From Streptomyces clavuligerus (GTDB lineage Bacteria > Actinomycetota > Actinomycetes > Streptomycetales > Streptomycetaceae), in contig NZ_CP027858.1 of assembly GCF_005519465.1 (NCBI RefSeq), positions 6,435,001 to 6,499,000 of the forward strand: a stretch of 64,000 nucleotides of DNA, given 5' to 3'. A program made the position numbers and the translations under genes. Numbering within the stretch: position 1 is the first letter of the stretch; each line of letters starts with the position of its first letter. Below the pieces are notes generated by a model that had not been told where the DNA came from, ran no database searches, and saw nothing but the letters and a program-made list of their open reading frames with translations. Positions 52,879 through 61,963 of the stretch are shown piece after piece.

Positions 52879-55729
52879 GGCCCGGCGGACCGGCCGCACC
52901 ACCCTCGCCGCGACGGCCGAGGACGGGCACACCCCCCTGCGCCCCGTCCTCGAAGCCCTCGCCCGGCCCGGACCCGTCCGCCCCGTGCTGCGCGCCCTCG
53001 CGGCCGGACTGCTCCGCGGCCCCCAGCCCCGTATCCCCGCCACCGCCGCCGGGGAACCCGATCCCGCCCTCGCCGAACGGGTCCTCGACCTGATCCGCCG
53101 GGTCACCGACGAGGGACCGCTGGCCCTTCTCCTCGACGACCTCCACCGCGCCGACCCCACCACCCTGCTGCTGTGGCAGCGGCTCGCCCGGCGCACCGCC
53201 CGGCTGCCCCTGCTGCTCGTCGCCACCGCACGCCGCCTCCCCGGCCCCGGCGGCCCCGGTGGATTCGCCGGCCTCCGGCGCGACCTCCTCGACGCGGGAA
53301 CCACCCTGCTCACCCTGGCCCCGCTCGCCGACGACGAGGCCCGCGCGCTCGTCGGCGCCCTCACCGGCGCCCCGCCCGGCCCCGAACTCCGCGAACGGAT
53401 CGACCGGGCGGGCGGCAACCCCCACTGGATACGGACGCTGCTCCCCCCCGACCGCACGGAACGGAACCCGGCCCCTCCGACCCCCCTGGCCCCTCCGACC
53501 CTTCCTAACCCTCCGGTTCCTCCGGCTCTCCCGGGCCCCGCGGCCCGTCCGGCCGACCCGCCCACCGGCACCGGCTCAGGCTCCGGCGGCAGCTCCGGCA
53601 GCTCCGGCAGCTCCGGCAGCTCCGGCAGCTCCGGCAGCGGCGGCTCCGGTCCCGCTGCCGCCACCGGCCTCGCCGCCGTCGCCGACGGTCTCGTCGACGG
53701 CGCGACCCGGGACACCCTGCGCACCGCCGCCCTCCTCGGCCCCGCCTTCACCGCCGCCGAACTCGCCGCCGTCACCGGACGGCCACCGCTCGACCTGCTG
53801 GACCCCCTCGACGACGCCCTCGCCGCCGGAGTCCTCGTCGACACCGGCGACCACCTCCGCTTCCGCCTCCCCGCGCTCGCCGAGGCCCTGCGCGCCACCG
53901 TCCCCGCCCCCGAGCGCGCCGAACACCACCGCGCCGCCGCCCACGCCCTGGCCGCGGCGGGCGCGGACCTCGAACGCGTCGCCGGACAACTGCTCCCGAT
54001 CGCCGGAACCCTCACCGCCGACCGGGACGGCTGGGCCTTCGACTGGCTCGCGGGCGCCGCGCCCCACCTCGCCGAACAGGCCCCCGGCAGCGCCGTCGGC
54101 CTGCTGCGCCGCTGTCTGGCCCGGCTCCCCGCCGACGACCCCCGGCACGCCGCCCTCAAGGAACACCTCGCCCACGCCGCCCTGTTGCTGCGCGGCCCCG
54201 CGAGCACCGCGACCCTGCGCGGACTCCTGGACGAGACCACCGCACCCGAGGCCCGCGTCCAGCTCACCGCCGCGCTCGCCCACGGCCTGTACGTCCAGGG
54301 CCGCTGGGCCGACGCCCTCGCCGCCCTCGACCGGGCCGAGCGCACCGGAGCCGCCGACGCCGCCTGGGCCCCGCTCTTCCAGGGGCTGCGCGCCACGATC
54401 CACCACGGCGCCGGTCACAGCGAGCGGTGCGCGGTCCTCGCCCGGCAGGTCATCGCCGACGCCCGGTCCGGACGGCACCCCTTCGGCGAGGCATACGGGC
54501 GGCACGCCCTGTCCTGCGCCCTGCTGCGGGACCGGCGCACCGAGGCGGCCCTCGCCGAGAACACCCTCGCCCTGCGCGCCGCCGCACGGGTGGACCGGAC
54601 CGGCGCCCGCTGGCTCACCTGCACCCTCACCGACCTCCGCGTCACCATGCTGCTCTACCGGGCGGTCATGCTCGGCCTGGTCGACCGGCCCGAGGAGGCG
54701 CGGTCCGCGCTCGACCGGGCCCGGGACGAGACGGCCGGCCGGGCCACCGCCGATCAGCTCGGCGGCATCACCGTGACCGCCGCGCTCCTCGACTACACCA
54801 CCGGCCGCTGGGACGACGCCCTCGCCCGGCTGGACCGGCAGCCCGACCCCGTCGACCCCTGGCTCCCCTCCCTCCGCCACAGCGTCGCCGCCCTCGTCCA
54901 CGGCCACCGCGACCGGGGCGCCGACGCCCGGGCCCACTGCGAGGCCGCCGCCGGGCGGACCACCCCCTGCGGCTCGCACAGCAACCGCGGGGGCTATCCC
55001 CTCATGGCCCGCGCGCTGCTGGCGGAGCGGTCCGGCCGCCCGCACGAGGCGCTGGCGGTCCTGCTCCCCACCCTCGACCCCGGCTACGCCCGCGACCTGG
55101 ACCAGCGCTTCCAGTGGATGCCCGACATCGTGCGGCTCGCCCTGCGCACCGGGGACGGGGCCACCGCGCGCGCCGCCGCCGTCATCAGCGCCGGGGAGGC
55201 CGACCGCGAACACCACCCGGCGCGGACCGCCGCCGCCGCACGCTGCCGGGGGCTCGTGGACGCCGACCCCGGCCCGCTCGCCGAGGCCGTCGCCTACTAC
55301 CGCGGGGTCGCCCGCCCGCTCGACCTCGGCCAGGCCCTGGAGGACGGCGCGGCCGTCCGGGCCGCGCTCGGCGAACCGGCGGCGGCCAGGGAACTGCTGC
55401 AACAGGCCCTGGAACGGTACGCGCGGCTCGGCGCGGCCTGGGACGCCCGGCGCGCCGTCGGGCGGCTGCGGGCCCTGGGCGTCCGTACGGGCCCCCGGGC
55501 CGCCCGGAACGGACGCCCGTCCACCGGCTGGGCCGCCCTCACCCCCGCCGAGCTGAGAGTGGCCCACCGGGTGGCCCAGGGCCGCTCCAACCCCGAGATC
55601 GCGGCGGAGCTGTTCCTCTCGCCGCGCACCGTCCAGACCCATGTCTCCAGCATCCTCACCAAACTCGGCGCCCGCTCCCGTACCGAGGTGGCCCGCCAGG
55701 CCGCCGAACGCTCCTCCCAGCACCCCTGA
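52697..55729 (+). CDS. LAL-family regulator, second of tandem pair, altered Walker A
   Basis: 1010-residue paralogue of the preceding gene. The P-loop reads GEPGIGRTALL, with Arg in place of the usual Walker A Lys. Walker B is LALLLDDLHRADP. A Ser/Gly repeat linker (about residues 293-315, six SGS-type units encoded by 9-bp repeats) separates the ATPase from the helical region. The C-terminal LuxR motif is LTPAELRVAHRVAQGRSNPE then SPRTVQTHVSSILTKLGA. GTG at 52697 is supported by GGAAAGGAG, so the 182-bp overlap with the upstream gene is real in this sequence. ATP hydrolysis may be impaired. Confidence 0.87.
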   Translation: MKAVTTGRARGDDGVWTGRAPETQRLSRYIAELASGRGHSVLIEGEPGIGRTALLHRARLEARRTGRTTLAATAEDGHTPLRPVLEALARPGPVRPVLRALAAGLLRGPQPRIPATAAGEPDPALAERVLDLIRRVTDEGPLALLLDDLHRADPTTLLLWQRLARRTARLPLLLVATARRLPGPGGPGGFAGLRRDLLDAGTTLLTLAPLADDEARALVGALTGAPPGPELRERIDRAGGNPHWIRTLLPPDRTERNPAPPTPLAPPTLPNPPVPPALPGPAARPADPPTGTGSGSGGSSGSSGSSGSSGSSGSGGSGPAAATGLAAVADGLVDGATRDTLRTAALLGPAFTAAELAAVTGRPPLDLLDPLDDALAAGVLVDTGDHLRFRLPALAEALRATVPAPERAEHHRAAAHALAAAGADLERVAGQLLPIAGTLTADRDGWAFDWLAGAAPHLAEQAPGSAVGLLRRCLARLPADDPRHAALKEHLAHAALLLRGPASTATLRGLLDETTAPEARVQLTAALAHGLYVQGRWADALAALDRAERTGAADAAWAPLFQGLRATIHHGAGHSERCAVLARQVIADARSGRHPFGEAYGRHALSCALLRDRRTEAALAENTLALRAAARVDRTGARWLTCTLTDLRVTMLLYRAVMLGLVDRPEEARSALDRARDETAGRATADQLGGITVTAALLDYTTGRWDDALARLDRQPDPVDPWLPSLRHSVAALVHGHRDRGADARAHCEAAAGRTTPCGSHSNRGGYPLMARALLAERSGRPHEALAVLLPTLDPGYARDLDQRFQWMPDIVRLALRTGDGATARAAAVISAGEADREHHPARTAAAARCRGLVDADPGPLAEAVAYYRGVARPLDLGQALEDGAAVRAALGEPAAARELLQQALERYARLGAAWDARRAVGRLRALGVRTGPRAARNGRPSTGWAALTPAELRVAHRVAQGRSNPEIAAELFLSPRTVQTHVSSILTKLGARSRTEVARQAAERSSQHP
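53574..53640 (+). repeat. 9-bp tandem repeat encoding a Ser-Gly linker
   Basis: AGCTCCGGC-type nonamers repeated about six times, in frame, inside the second LAL gene. Confidence 0.9.
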
Positions 55730-55873
55730 CCGACCGGCCCGGCCGGACCGCACGACCCCGCCCGGAGCGGTCGGCGCGTACGTCGCGAGGGGGGCGCGCG
55801 GCCGTGAACCCGCGCCCCCGTCACGCCGTGCTCCGGAGGGAGAGTTCCATCTCCTGACCTGTGAGGATTCCGC

Positions 55874-56044
55874 ATGGCACCGCACGATCCCCAGAGCCCG
55901 TACGGCCCCGCGCACCCGCCGACGGGCGCGCCGGACACCGCCATCGGCGGCGGCGCCACGCCCACCGGCCCCAGGGCCCCCAGAGGTACGGCCCGTACCT
56001 CCTGTCGACTGACGGCGCACGAGGGGGGCCGGGCCGACGGGTGA
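55874..56044 (+). CDS. Possible 56-residue Pro/Gly-rich peptide or gene remnant
   Basis: A short frame beginning MAPHDPQSPYGPAHPPTGAP, with GAGGA before its ATG. The composition recalls the Pro-rich N-termini of Streptomyces membrane proteins, but the frame ends after 56 residues without a membrane segment. It may be a remnant of such a gene or chance. The rest of the 55730-56183 gap shows nothing else. Confidence 0.25.
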   Translation: MAPHDPQSPYGPAHPPTGAPDTAIGGGATPTGPRAPRGTARTSCRLTAHEGGRADG

Positions 56045-56183
56045 GCGGGAGACCGGTGCCGACGGCGACACGCCGACGGCCCTTTCGGCCCTTGTTGTTG
56101 TGCGGCACCTGTCCGCAGAATGGCCCCGGGGGCGGGCCGGAGGATGGCTCCGGTGCGCCGGAGCACACGAATCGGGGGCCTGC

Positions 56184-56453
56184 GTGACTGAGCCGCACCG
56201 GGCGGAAGCCCATGTGAAGCTGTTGCTGGGGGCGTATGTGCTCGACGCGCTCACTCCGGAGGAGGACCGGGTGGTGGCGGCCCATGTCCAGTGGTGCGCC
56301 GACTGCCGCGCCGAATACCTCGAACTGGCCGAACTGCCGATGCTGCTCGCCGCCTTCGGCGGGGCGGGCCCGGTGATTCCGCCACCGCTGCCACCCGCGG
56401 CCCGGGACGACGGACCGGGCCCGGAGGACCGGGGCCCCGGCCCGTTCGCCTAG
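56184..56453 (+). CDS. Zinc-finger (zf-HC2) anti-sigma-like protein
   Basis: 89-residue protein with the anti-sigma zinc-binding motif H-x3-C-x2-C (AAHVQWCADCRAEYLELAEL) preceded by the conserved KLLLGAYVLDALTPEEDRVV. There is no membrane segment, so it would be a soluble, possibly redox-sensitive, anti-sigma domain. The C-terminus is Pro/Gly-rich. It is a plausible partner of the ECF sigma factor at 48959. GTG at 56184 is preceded by GGGGG. Confidence 0.8.
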   Translation: MTEPHRAEAHVKLLLGAYVLDALTPEEDRVVAAHVQWCADCRAEYLELAELPMLLAAFGGAGPVIPPPLPPAARDDGPGPEDRGPGPFA

Positions 56454-57325
56454 GGAGCGGCGTCCGGACCGGGCCGGATCGGGCCGGATCGGGCAGCGGG
56501 TCCGGCCGGGGGCGGTTCCCGCTCGCGGGGGAGGGCGTCCCGCGGTGGGGCCCCGCGCCGTGCCGGGGTGTCTCCCGAGCCGCCGGGCCCGGGGGGAGCG
56601 CGGTGCCGGGCACCCGGGCCCGGCAGGATCGGAGCAACACCCCCGGCCGCTCGTCGGCGTCCACCGTCCCGGGGCCCGGGACGCGCCCTGCGCACCCGGA
56701 GCGCATGCCCCGGCCCCGGACGGCTCTTCCGGTCCGGCGCCCGGCCGTGCCCAGGGGCCGGGTTCCGTATCCGGCCGGTGCGTCCTGCGGATACGGGAGC
56801 GCGGGGCGCCGTTCCGCCACGAGGGCTTCGGACAGGGGTCTGCCGCCCGGGAGCGCCCGGGGCGTCCTCGTCCGCCGGAGCCCGTGCCCCGCTCGGGTCC
56901 GGTCGCCGGCGGGGCCGCGGCAGCCGGTGCCTCCCCTGGTGCCGCGCCGGGCGCTGATCCCCCGGCGGTCCCTTCGGACCACGGACGGCACATGTCGTCG
57001 GCAGGGCGCCGTCCTCCCGGCAGGCGGTCCGGCGGGGGTGTCTCCCGGGCTTCTGGGCCCGGGGAGGGCCGTGCCGGGGCACCCGGACGGACAGGGCGCC
57101 GACGACCCGGCCCCCGACCCCTCCGCGGTGCCCGGGGCTCAGGGCCCGTGAGCGCGGGGGCGCTTTCCGGCCGTCGGCGTGCGTGGCTCACATCCGTGCG
57201 TCGGCGGGTCGCCGGTGCGGCGGCGGGCGGTTCCCGGCGGTCCTTTCCGGCCACGGCCGGGACTCCCCGGTGCGCGGTACGGGGCGCCGCCCCCTCCCGG
57301 CGGCGCCCCGTGTTCCGTGCGGGGG
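56454..57325. other. Long GC-rich intergenic region
   Basis: 872 bp with open frames on both strands but none with coding character: Arg/Pro/Gly/Ala only, no conserved motif. I see no repeat, RNA gene or clear regulatory site. It may be decayed sequence. Confidence 0.4.
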
Positions 57326-59299
57326 TCAGGCACCGTGGCTGACGGGGCGGGCCGGGACCGTGAGGTGTTTCTCCGCCGGGACCGGCCGCACCCACAGGGT
57401 CCGCAGGCTGCCCGCCCGGATCAGCGCGGTGGCGTCCCCCGGCAGCAGCGGCAGCGTCCGCAGCGCGTCGGCGGGCAGCCCGTACGCCTCGGCGAGCTGA
57501 CGCGCGAGCGGCGGGGCGAGCCGGGGGGCGAGGACGGCGTCGTACCGGCCGAGGGCGCGGGCGCCGCCGGGGGCGCGGTGGTGCAGGCTGATCCCGATCT
57601 GCCAGGCGCCGAGATCGGGCCGGGGCGCGCCGCAGCTCCCGGTGAACTCGTCGACGACCACCACCGGCCGCAGCGGACCGCCGGGCGGGGGAGTCGCGCC
57701 GCCCGGCAGCCCCACCACCAGCCGGGCCGGATCGGCGCCGGACGTCCGCAGCAGCCGGGCCCACACCTGCGGATGGGGCGAGCGCACATGCACCTCGGCC
57801 CCCGCCGTCAGCAGCCGGAAGACCAGCAGCGCGGCCCGTTCGTGCGGCACCAGCACCCCCAGCCGCAGGGGTTCGCGGCGCAGCAGCTCCACGGGGCTCG
57901 GCCGCCCGTCCCGATCGGTGCCGAGGACGACCCCCGCGGCCCGGGCCGCCGGTCCGGCGGGCACCGCGCACCGGAGCGGCCGTCCGGTGGACAGCCCCAG
58001 GGGGAGGGTGGCGAGCAGCCCGGCGGCGTGTCCGCCGTCCAGGCGCTCCAGGCACCAGGTCCGGCCACCGGACACGAGGTCCGCGGGGAACGGCGCGTCG
58101 GCGGTCCCCGGGGTGCCGGGGTCGTCCGCGACGGTCGTGACCCGCACCGCCGCCGTCCACAGCGCGGGCCCGGTGAGGGTCACCGCCAGGGCGGTCGCCC
58201 GGACGGGAAGCTCCGTCAGCAGCTCCAGCAGCGCGGTGAGTCCGGCCCCGCCGGGTTCCTGGAGGCGGTACGTGACATGGCGCACGCCCGCGGCCCGCAC
58301 CCCGTACCGGGACTCGGTGACGCCCGCGGGCCCGGCGGCCCGCGCGGCGATCCGCTCCCCGCCCGGGTCGCCGTCGCAGCACGCGGCGGACGGGGCCGGG
58401 TGACCGGTCCACGGGTACGGGGCCGCCGGACCGCCCTCCGGGTCGGGCCCCTCCGGCACCGGCGGCAGCCCGGCGGCCTCCGCCAGCGCCTCGGTGGCCT
58501 CGGCCGCGTCCAGGACCCTCGCCCCGAACCCGGCCCGCTCCAGGACGGTCACGGCGGCCGACGCGGCCCGGCGCAGCGCCCGCAGGGCCCCCGGCTCGTC
58601 GCAGCCCCGGGACGCGAGGTCCCCGGGGCCCGGCGCCCCGCCCAGCCGCAGGGCGACCCAGGTCTGCCGGAGCAGCGGCAGGGGTTCCGTGTTGAGCTGC
58701 CGGTACGCGGTGGCGCACAGCCCGGACGCCGCGTCCGCCCCACCGGGTGCGGTGACGCCGTGGACCAGGAGCTGCACCGACTCCAGGGCGACACCGTCCA
58801 GCCGGAGGAGCCCGCCGAGTCCGCGCAGCGGCAGCCGCCGCCCGGCACCCCGTTCCACGGCGATCAGACAGACCCAGGCCCGGCCGTCGTGCACGGCGCC
58901 CAGCCGCCCCCGGCCCCGCCCCTCGGCCCGGTGCACCTCCAGCTCCGGCAGCAGCTCCCGCAGCGGGGCGAGCGGTCCGGCGGGCCGCGCGCCGCCCGGC
59001 CGTCCGCGGTGGCGCAGCGGAGCCCCCAGCAGCTCGCACAGCCGCCGCCACCGCGGCCGTACCGTGACCGTCACGCCGAGGACGAGGGCGGCGAGCAGCG
59101 CGCCGCCCCGTACCGGGCCGGAGCCGAGCGCCGCCGCGGCGGTCAGCGCCCCGCTCGCCTCCCACAGGAGCAGGCGGGTGAGCGGAACACCCGACACCGG
59201 TCTGCGGCGGTGCCGCCTGCCGATGAGATGCCGCAGCGCACCGGCGGGCCGCGGTGCCGCGGGGGAGTCGTTCGCCGGTCGAGGCGCCGTCACGGTCAT
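57326..59299 (-). CDS. eccE: EccE-like type VII secretion protein, orphan
   Basis: 657-residue protein resembling Streptomyces EccE. Two adjacent N-terminal hydrophobic segments (about residues 45-85: LLLWEASGALTAAAALGSG, ALLAALVLGVTVTV) are followed by a large soluble domain with the PLRGLGGLLRLDGVALESVQLLV and YRQLNTEPLPLLRQTWVALRL segments typical of the family. EccE sits at the periphery of the ESX membrane complex. No eccB, eccC, eccD, mycP or esx genes are in the window. ATG at 59299. It is divergent from the permease gene. Confidence 0.75.
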   Translation of the reverse strand: MTVTAPRPANDSPAAPRPAGALRHLIGRRHRRRPVSGVPLTRLLLWEASGALTAAAALGSGPVRGGALLAALVLGVTVTVRPRWRRLCELLGAPLRHRGRPGGARPAGPLAPLRELLPELEVHRAEGRGRGRLGAVHDGRAWVCLIAVERGAGRRLPLRGLGGLLRLDGVALESVQLLVHGVTAPGGADAASGLCATAYRQLNTEPLPLLRQTWVALRLGGAPGPGDLASRGCDEPGALRALRRAASAAVTVLERAGFGARVLDAAEATEALAEAAGLPPVPEGPDPEGGPAAPYPWTGHPAPSAACCDGDPGGERIAARAAGPAGVTESRYGVRAAGVRHVTYRLQEPGGAGLTALLELLTELPVRATALAVTLTGPALWTAAVRVTTVADDPGTPGTADAPFPADLVSGGRTWCLERLDGGHAAGLLATLPLGLSTGRPLRCAVPAGPAARAAGVVLGTDRDGRPSPVELLRREPLRLGVLVPHERAALLVFRLLTAGAEVHVRSPHPQVWARLLRTSGADPARLVVGLPGGATPPPGGPLRPVVVVDEFTGSCGAPRPDLGAWQIGISLHHRAPGGARALGRYDAVLAPRLAPPLARQLAEAYGLPADALRTLPLLPGDATALIRAGSLRTLWVRPVPAEKHLTVPARPVSHGA

Positions 59300-59614
59300 G
59301 GTGGTCGTGTGTCCCTTCGGTGCGGCGTGGGCCGCTGCCGTCCGGGCCGGGCCCCTGCCGGACCGGCCCCCGGGCGCGTGCCGGGTCTGACGGACAACAC
59401 GGACGGGAGCCGCCTTCCGCTCAATTTTTCGGCCGCCCGGCCCATACGCCCGGTGGCGCACCGCGTCCCGCCGGGCACCGCGCCCTGTCCCGCCGTCCCC
59501 GGTCGCCGCCGTGCGGGACGGCGACCGGGGACGGTCCGGGGCGCGGCGGCGCCGGGCCGGCGCGTGCGGCGTGTCGGCCCCCGGACGGTCGCCTCCCCCC
59601 GGGAGGATGCGGGC
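59300..59614. other. Divergent promoter region, eccE-like / permease
   Basis: 315 bp. A short AT-richer patch (CTCAATTTTTCGG) near 59420-59432 may belong to a promoter. No gene is seen. Confidence 0.4.
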
Positions 59615-60856
59615 GTGTTCCCCGCCCTCGCCCATGCGCTGGCCCTCGCCGGGGCCATGGCCTGGGAGATCACCTGGGCCCTGATCCTCGGCTTCGCCCT
59701 CTCCGCCGTGGTGCAGGCGCTGGTGCGCAGATCCACCGTGGTGTCCCTGCTGGGCGACGACCGGCCGCGGACGCTCGCCGTGGCCGCCGCCCTCGGGGCC
59801 GCCTCCTCGTCCTGCTCGTACGCCGCCGTCGCGCTCGCCCGTTCCCTCGTCCGCAAGGGCGCGGACTTCACCGCGGCGATCGCCTTCCAGATCGCCTCCA
59901 CCAACCTGGTCGTCGAACTCGGAGTGATCCTCGCGCTGCTGATGGGCTGGCAGTTCACGCTCGCCGAGTTCATCGGCGGACCGGTCATGATCGCCGTACT
60001 CGCGGTGCTGTTCCGCCGGCTGCTCGACGACGGCTCGCTGCGCGCGGCGCGGCGGCAGGCGGACCGGGGCCTCGCCGGGTCCATGGAGGGCCACGCGGCC
60101 ATGGACATGTCCCTGCCGTCCACCGGCCCCTTCGCACGGCGGCTGCTCTCCCCGGCGGGGTACACCGCGGTCTCCCGGGTCTTCGTGATGGAGTGGGCGG
60201 CGGTCCTGCGGGACCTGGTGCTGGGGCTGCTGATCGCCGGCGCCGTCGCCGCCTGGGTGCCGGACTCCTTCTGGCAGGGCTTCTTCTTCACCGGCCATCC
60301 GCTCGCCGAGAAGGTGTGGGGCCCGCTGATCGGCCCGGTGGTGGCCGTCGCCTCGTTCGTCTGCTCGATCGGCAACGTGCCGCTCGCGGTGGTGCTCTGG
60401 CAGGGCGGCATCAGCTTCGGCGGGGTGATCGCCTTCCTCTTCGCCGATCTGCTGATCCTGCCCGTCCTGAACATCTACCGCCGCTACTACGGCGCGCGGA
60501 TGGCGCTCTTCCTGGCGGCCACGCTCTACGCGGCGGCGGTCGTCGCCGGGTACACGGTCGAGCTGCTCCTCGGCGCGCTCGGCCTGATCCCGGACCGGGC
60601 CGGGGCCGTGCTGCCGCGGACCGGCGTCACCTGGAACGACACCACCGTCCTCAACCTGGTCTTCCTGGCCCTGGCGGCGGCGCTGCTGGTGCGCTTCCTC
60701 CGTACCGGCGGGGCGGCGATGCTGCGGATGATGGGGGGACCTCCGGGACCTCCGGGACCTCCGGGACCTCCGGGACCTCCGGAGCCTCCGGCGTCCCCCC
60801 GGCCCCCGGGGCCGTCGGGGCCCGCTGGATCTTCCGGGACCTCCCCGGGCGCCTGA
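59615..60856 (+). CDS. DUF318/ArsP_1-type permease with collagen-like tail
   Basis: 413-residue membrane protein with about eight segments in two halves. Each half carries the permease signature: GAASSSCSYAAVALARSLVRKGADFTAAIAF and VCSIGNVPLAVVLWQGGISFGGVIAF. It belongs to the predicted permease (PF03773, ArsP-like) family; the substrate could be an organoarsenical or another small molecule. The extreme C-terminus has five or more GPP triplets (PPGPPGPPGPPGPP) and a Pro/Gly/Ser tail. GTG at 59615 follows GGGAGG. Confidence 0.83.
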   Translation: MFPALAHALALAGAMAWEITWALILGFALSAVVQALVRRSTVVSLLGDDRPRTLAVAAALGAASSSCSYAAVALARSLVRKGADFTAAIAFQIASTNLVVELGVILALLMGWQFTLAEFIGGPVMIAVLAVLFRRLLDDGSLRAARRQADRGLAGSMEGHAAMDMSLPSTGPFARRLLSPAGYTAVSRVFVMEWAAVLRDLVLGLLIAGAVAAWVPDSFWQGFFFTGHPLAEKVWGPLIGPVVAVASFVCSIGNVPLAVVLWQGGISFGGVIAFLFADLLILPVLNIYRRYYGARMALFLAATLYAAAVVAGYTVELLLGALGLIPDRAGAVLPRTGVTWNDTTVLNLVFLALAAALLVRFLRTGGAAMLRMMGGPPGPPGPPGPPGPPEPPASPRPPGPSGPAGSSGTSPGA

Positions 60857-60973
60857 GCGCCCGTACCTTCCGTACGGCGAGGGGTTGACGACGGCCGCGC
60901 CGCCGGGCAGCGTCCGGGGAACACCTGTCCGATGCAGCGTGCCGGGCAGGGCCGTCCGAGGGGGGAGCCGCCC

Positions 60974-61963
60974 ATGCCCACGGCAGACGACCGGAAACCG
61001 CCGACGCCGCGCTCACCGGGGGCCGGGGAGCGGCCCGACCCGGGCCTCTTCGGCCCCGACTCCGTCATCTGGCAGATGCACGGCGACCCGATGATGTGGA
61101 TCGCCGGGGTCCGCGCCCTCTACCTCCAGGCGCTGCACCCGCGCGCCGTCCGGGGCATCCTGGAGTTCTCCGACTTCCGCCATGACGCCTGGGGCAGGCT
61201 CATGCGCACGGCCCAGTTCGTCGGGATCGTCACCTACGGCACCACCGAGGCCGCCGAACGCGCCGCCGCCAAGGTCCGGGGCATCCACGCCCGGCTCAAG
61301 GCCACCGACCCGGCGACCGGCGAACGCTACGGCGTCGACGAACCCGAGCTGCTGCTCTGGGTGCACTGCGCCGAGGTCGACTCCTACCTCCATGTCCTGC
61401 GCCGCTCCGGCTTCCCGATCGGCGCCGCCCTGGCCGACCGCTGCGTCCGCGAACACCGCGAACGCGCCCGGCTGGTCGGGCTCGACCCCGAGCGGGTGCC
61501 CGCCACCACCGCCGGGCTGGCGGCCTACTTCGAGCGGGTCCGCCCGCTGCTGACCGCGGGCCCCGACGCCCGCGCCGTCGAGGACTTCCTGCGCCGTCCC
61601 CCCGTCCCCGCGCCGCTCGTCCCCGCCCGCGCGCTGCTGTGGCGCAGGATCAGCGCCCTCGCCTACGCCTCCCTGCCCCCGTACGCCCATGAGCTGTACG
61701 GGCGGCCCGCGCCCGCGCCCGAACGCGTCACCCGCGGACTCGTCGGCACCGGCAGAGTGCTGCGCGCGGTGCCCGCGGGGCTGCGCTGGCGGGTGCCGCC
61801 GGGCCAGATCGTGGGCGCGATGGCCCGTCTCGGCCCCGGCGCCCGCCCCACCCCGTACAAACTGCGCGACCCCGGGGCCATACTGGACCCACCGGAGAGA
61901 GCGGGGCACGGCGACGGGGGCGGCAGCGCGCGATGGGGGACACGGGGACGCGGACCGGGCTGA
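60974..61963 (+). CDS. Oxygenase MpaB-family (DUF2236) protein
   Basis: 329-residue helical protein of the MpaB/latex-clearing-protein fold. It has DSVIWQMHGDPMMWIAGVRALYLQALHPRAVRGI (in parts), FVGIVTYGTTEAAERAAAKVRGIH and LLLWVHCAEVDSYLHVLRRSG. The conserved His residues could bind heme b, as in the family. The substrate is unknown; related proteins act as oxygenases in mycophenolic acid and rubber degradation. ATG follows GGGGGGAG. Its 3' end overlaps the kinase start by 31 bp. Confidence 0.85.
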   Translation: MPTADDRKPPTPRSPGAGERPDPGLFGPDSVIWQMHGDPMMWIAGVRALYLQALHPRAVRGILEFSDFRHDAWGRLMRTAQFVGIVTYGTTEAAERAAAKVRGIHARLKATDPATGERYGVDEPELLLWVHCAEVDSYLHVLRRSGFPIGAALADRCVREHRERARLVGLDPERVPATTAGLAAYFERVRPLLTAGPDARAVEDFLRRPPVPAPLVPARALLWRRISALAYASLPPYAHELYGRPAPAPERVTRGLVGTGRVLRAVPAGLRWRVPPGQIVGAMARLGPGARPTPYKLRDPGAILDPPERAGHGDGGGSARWGTRGRGPG

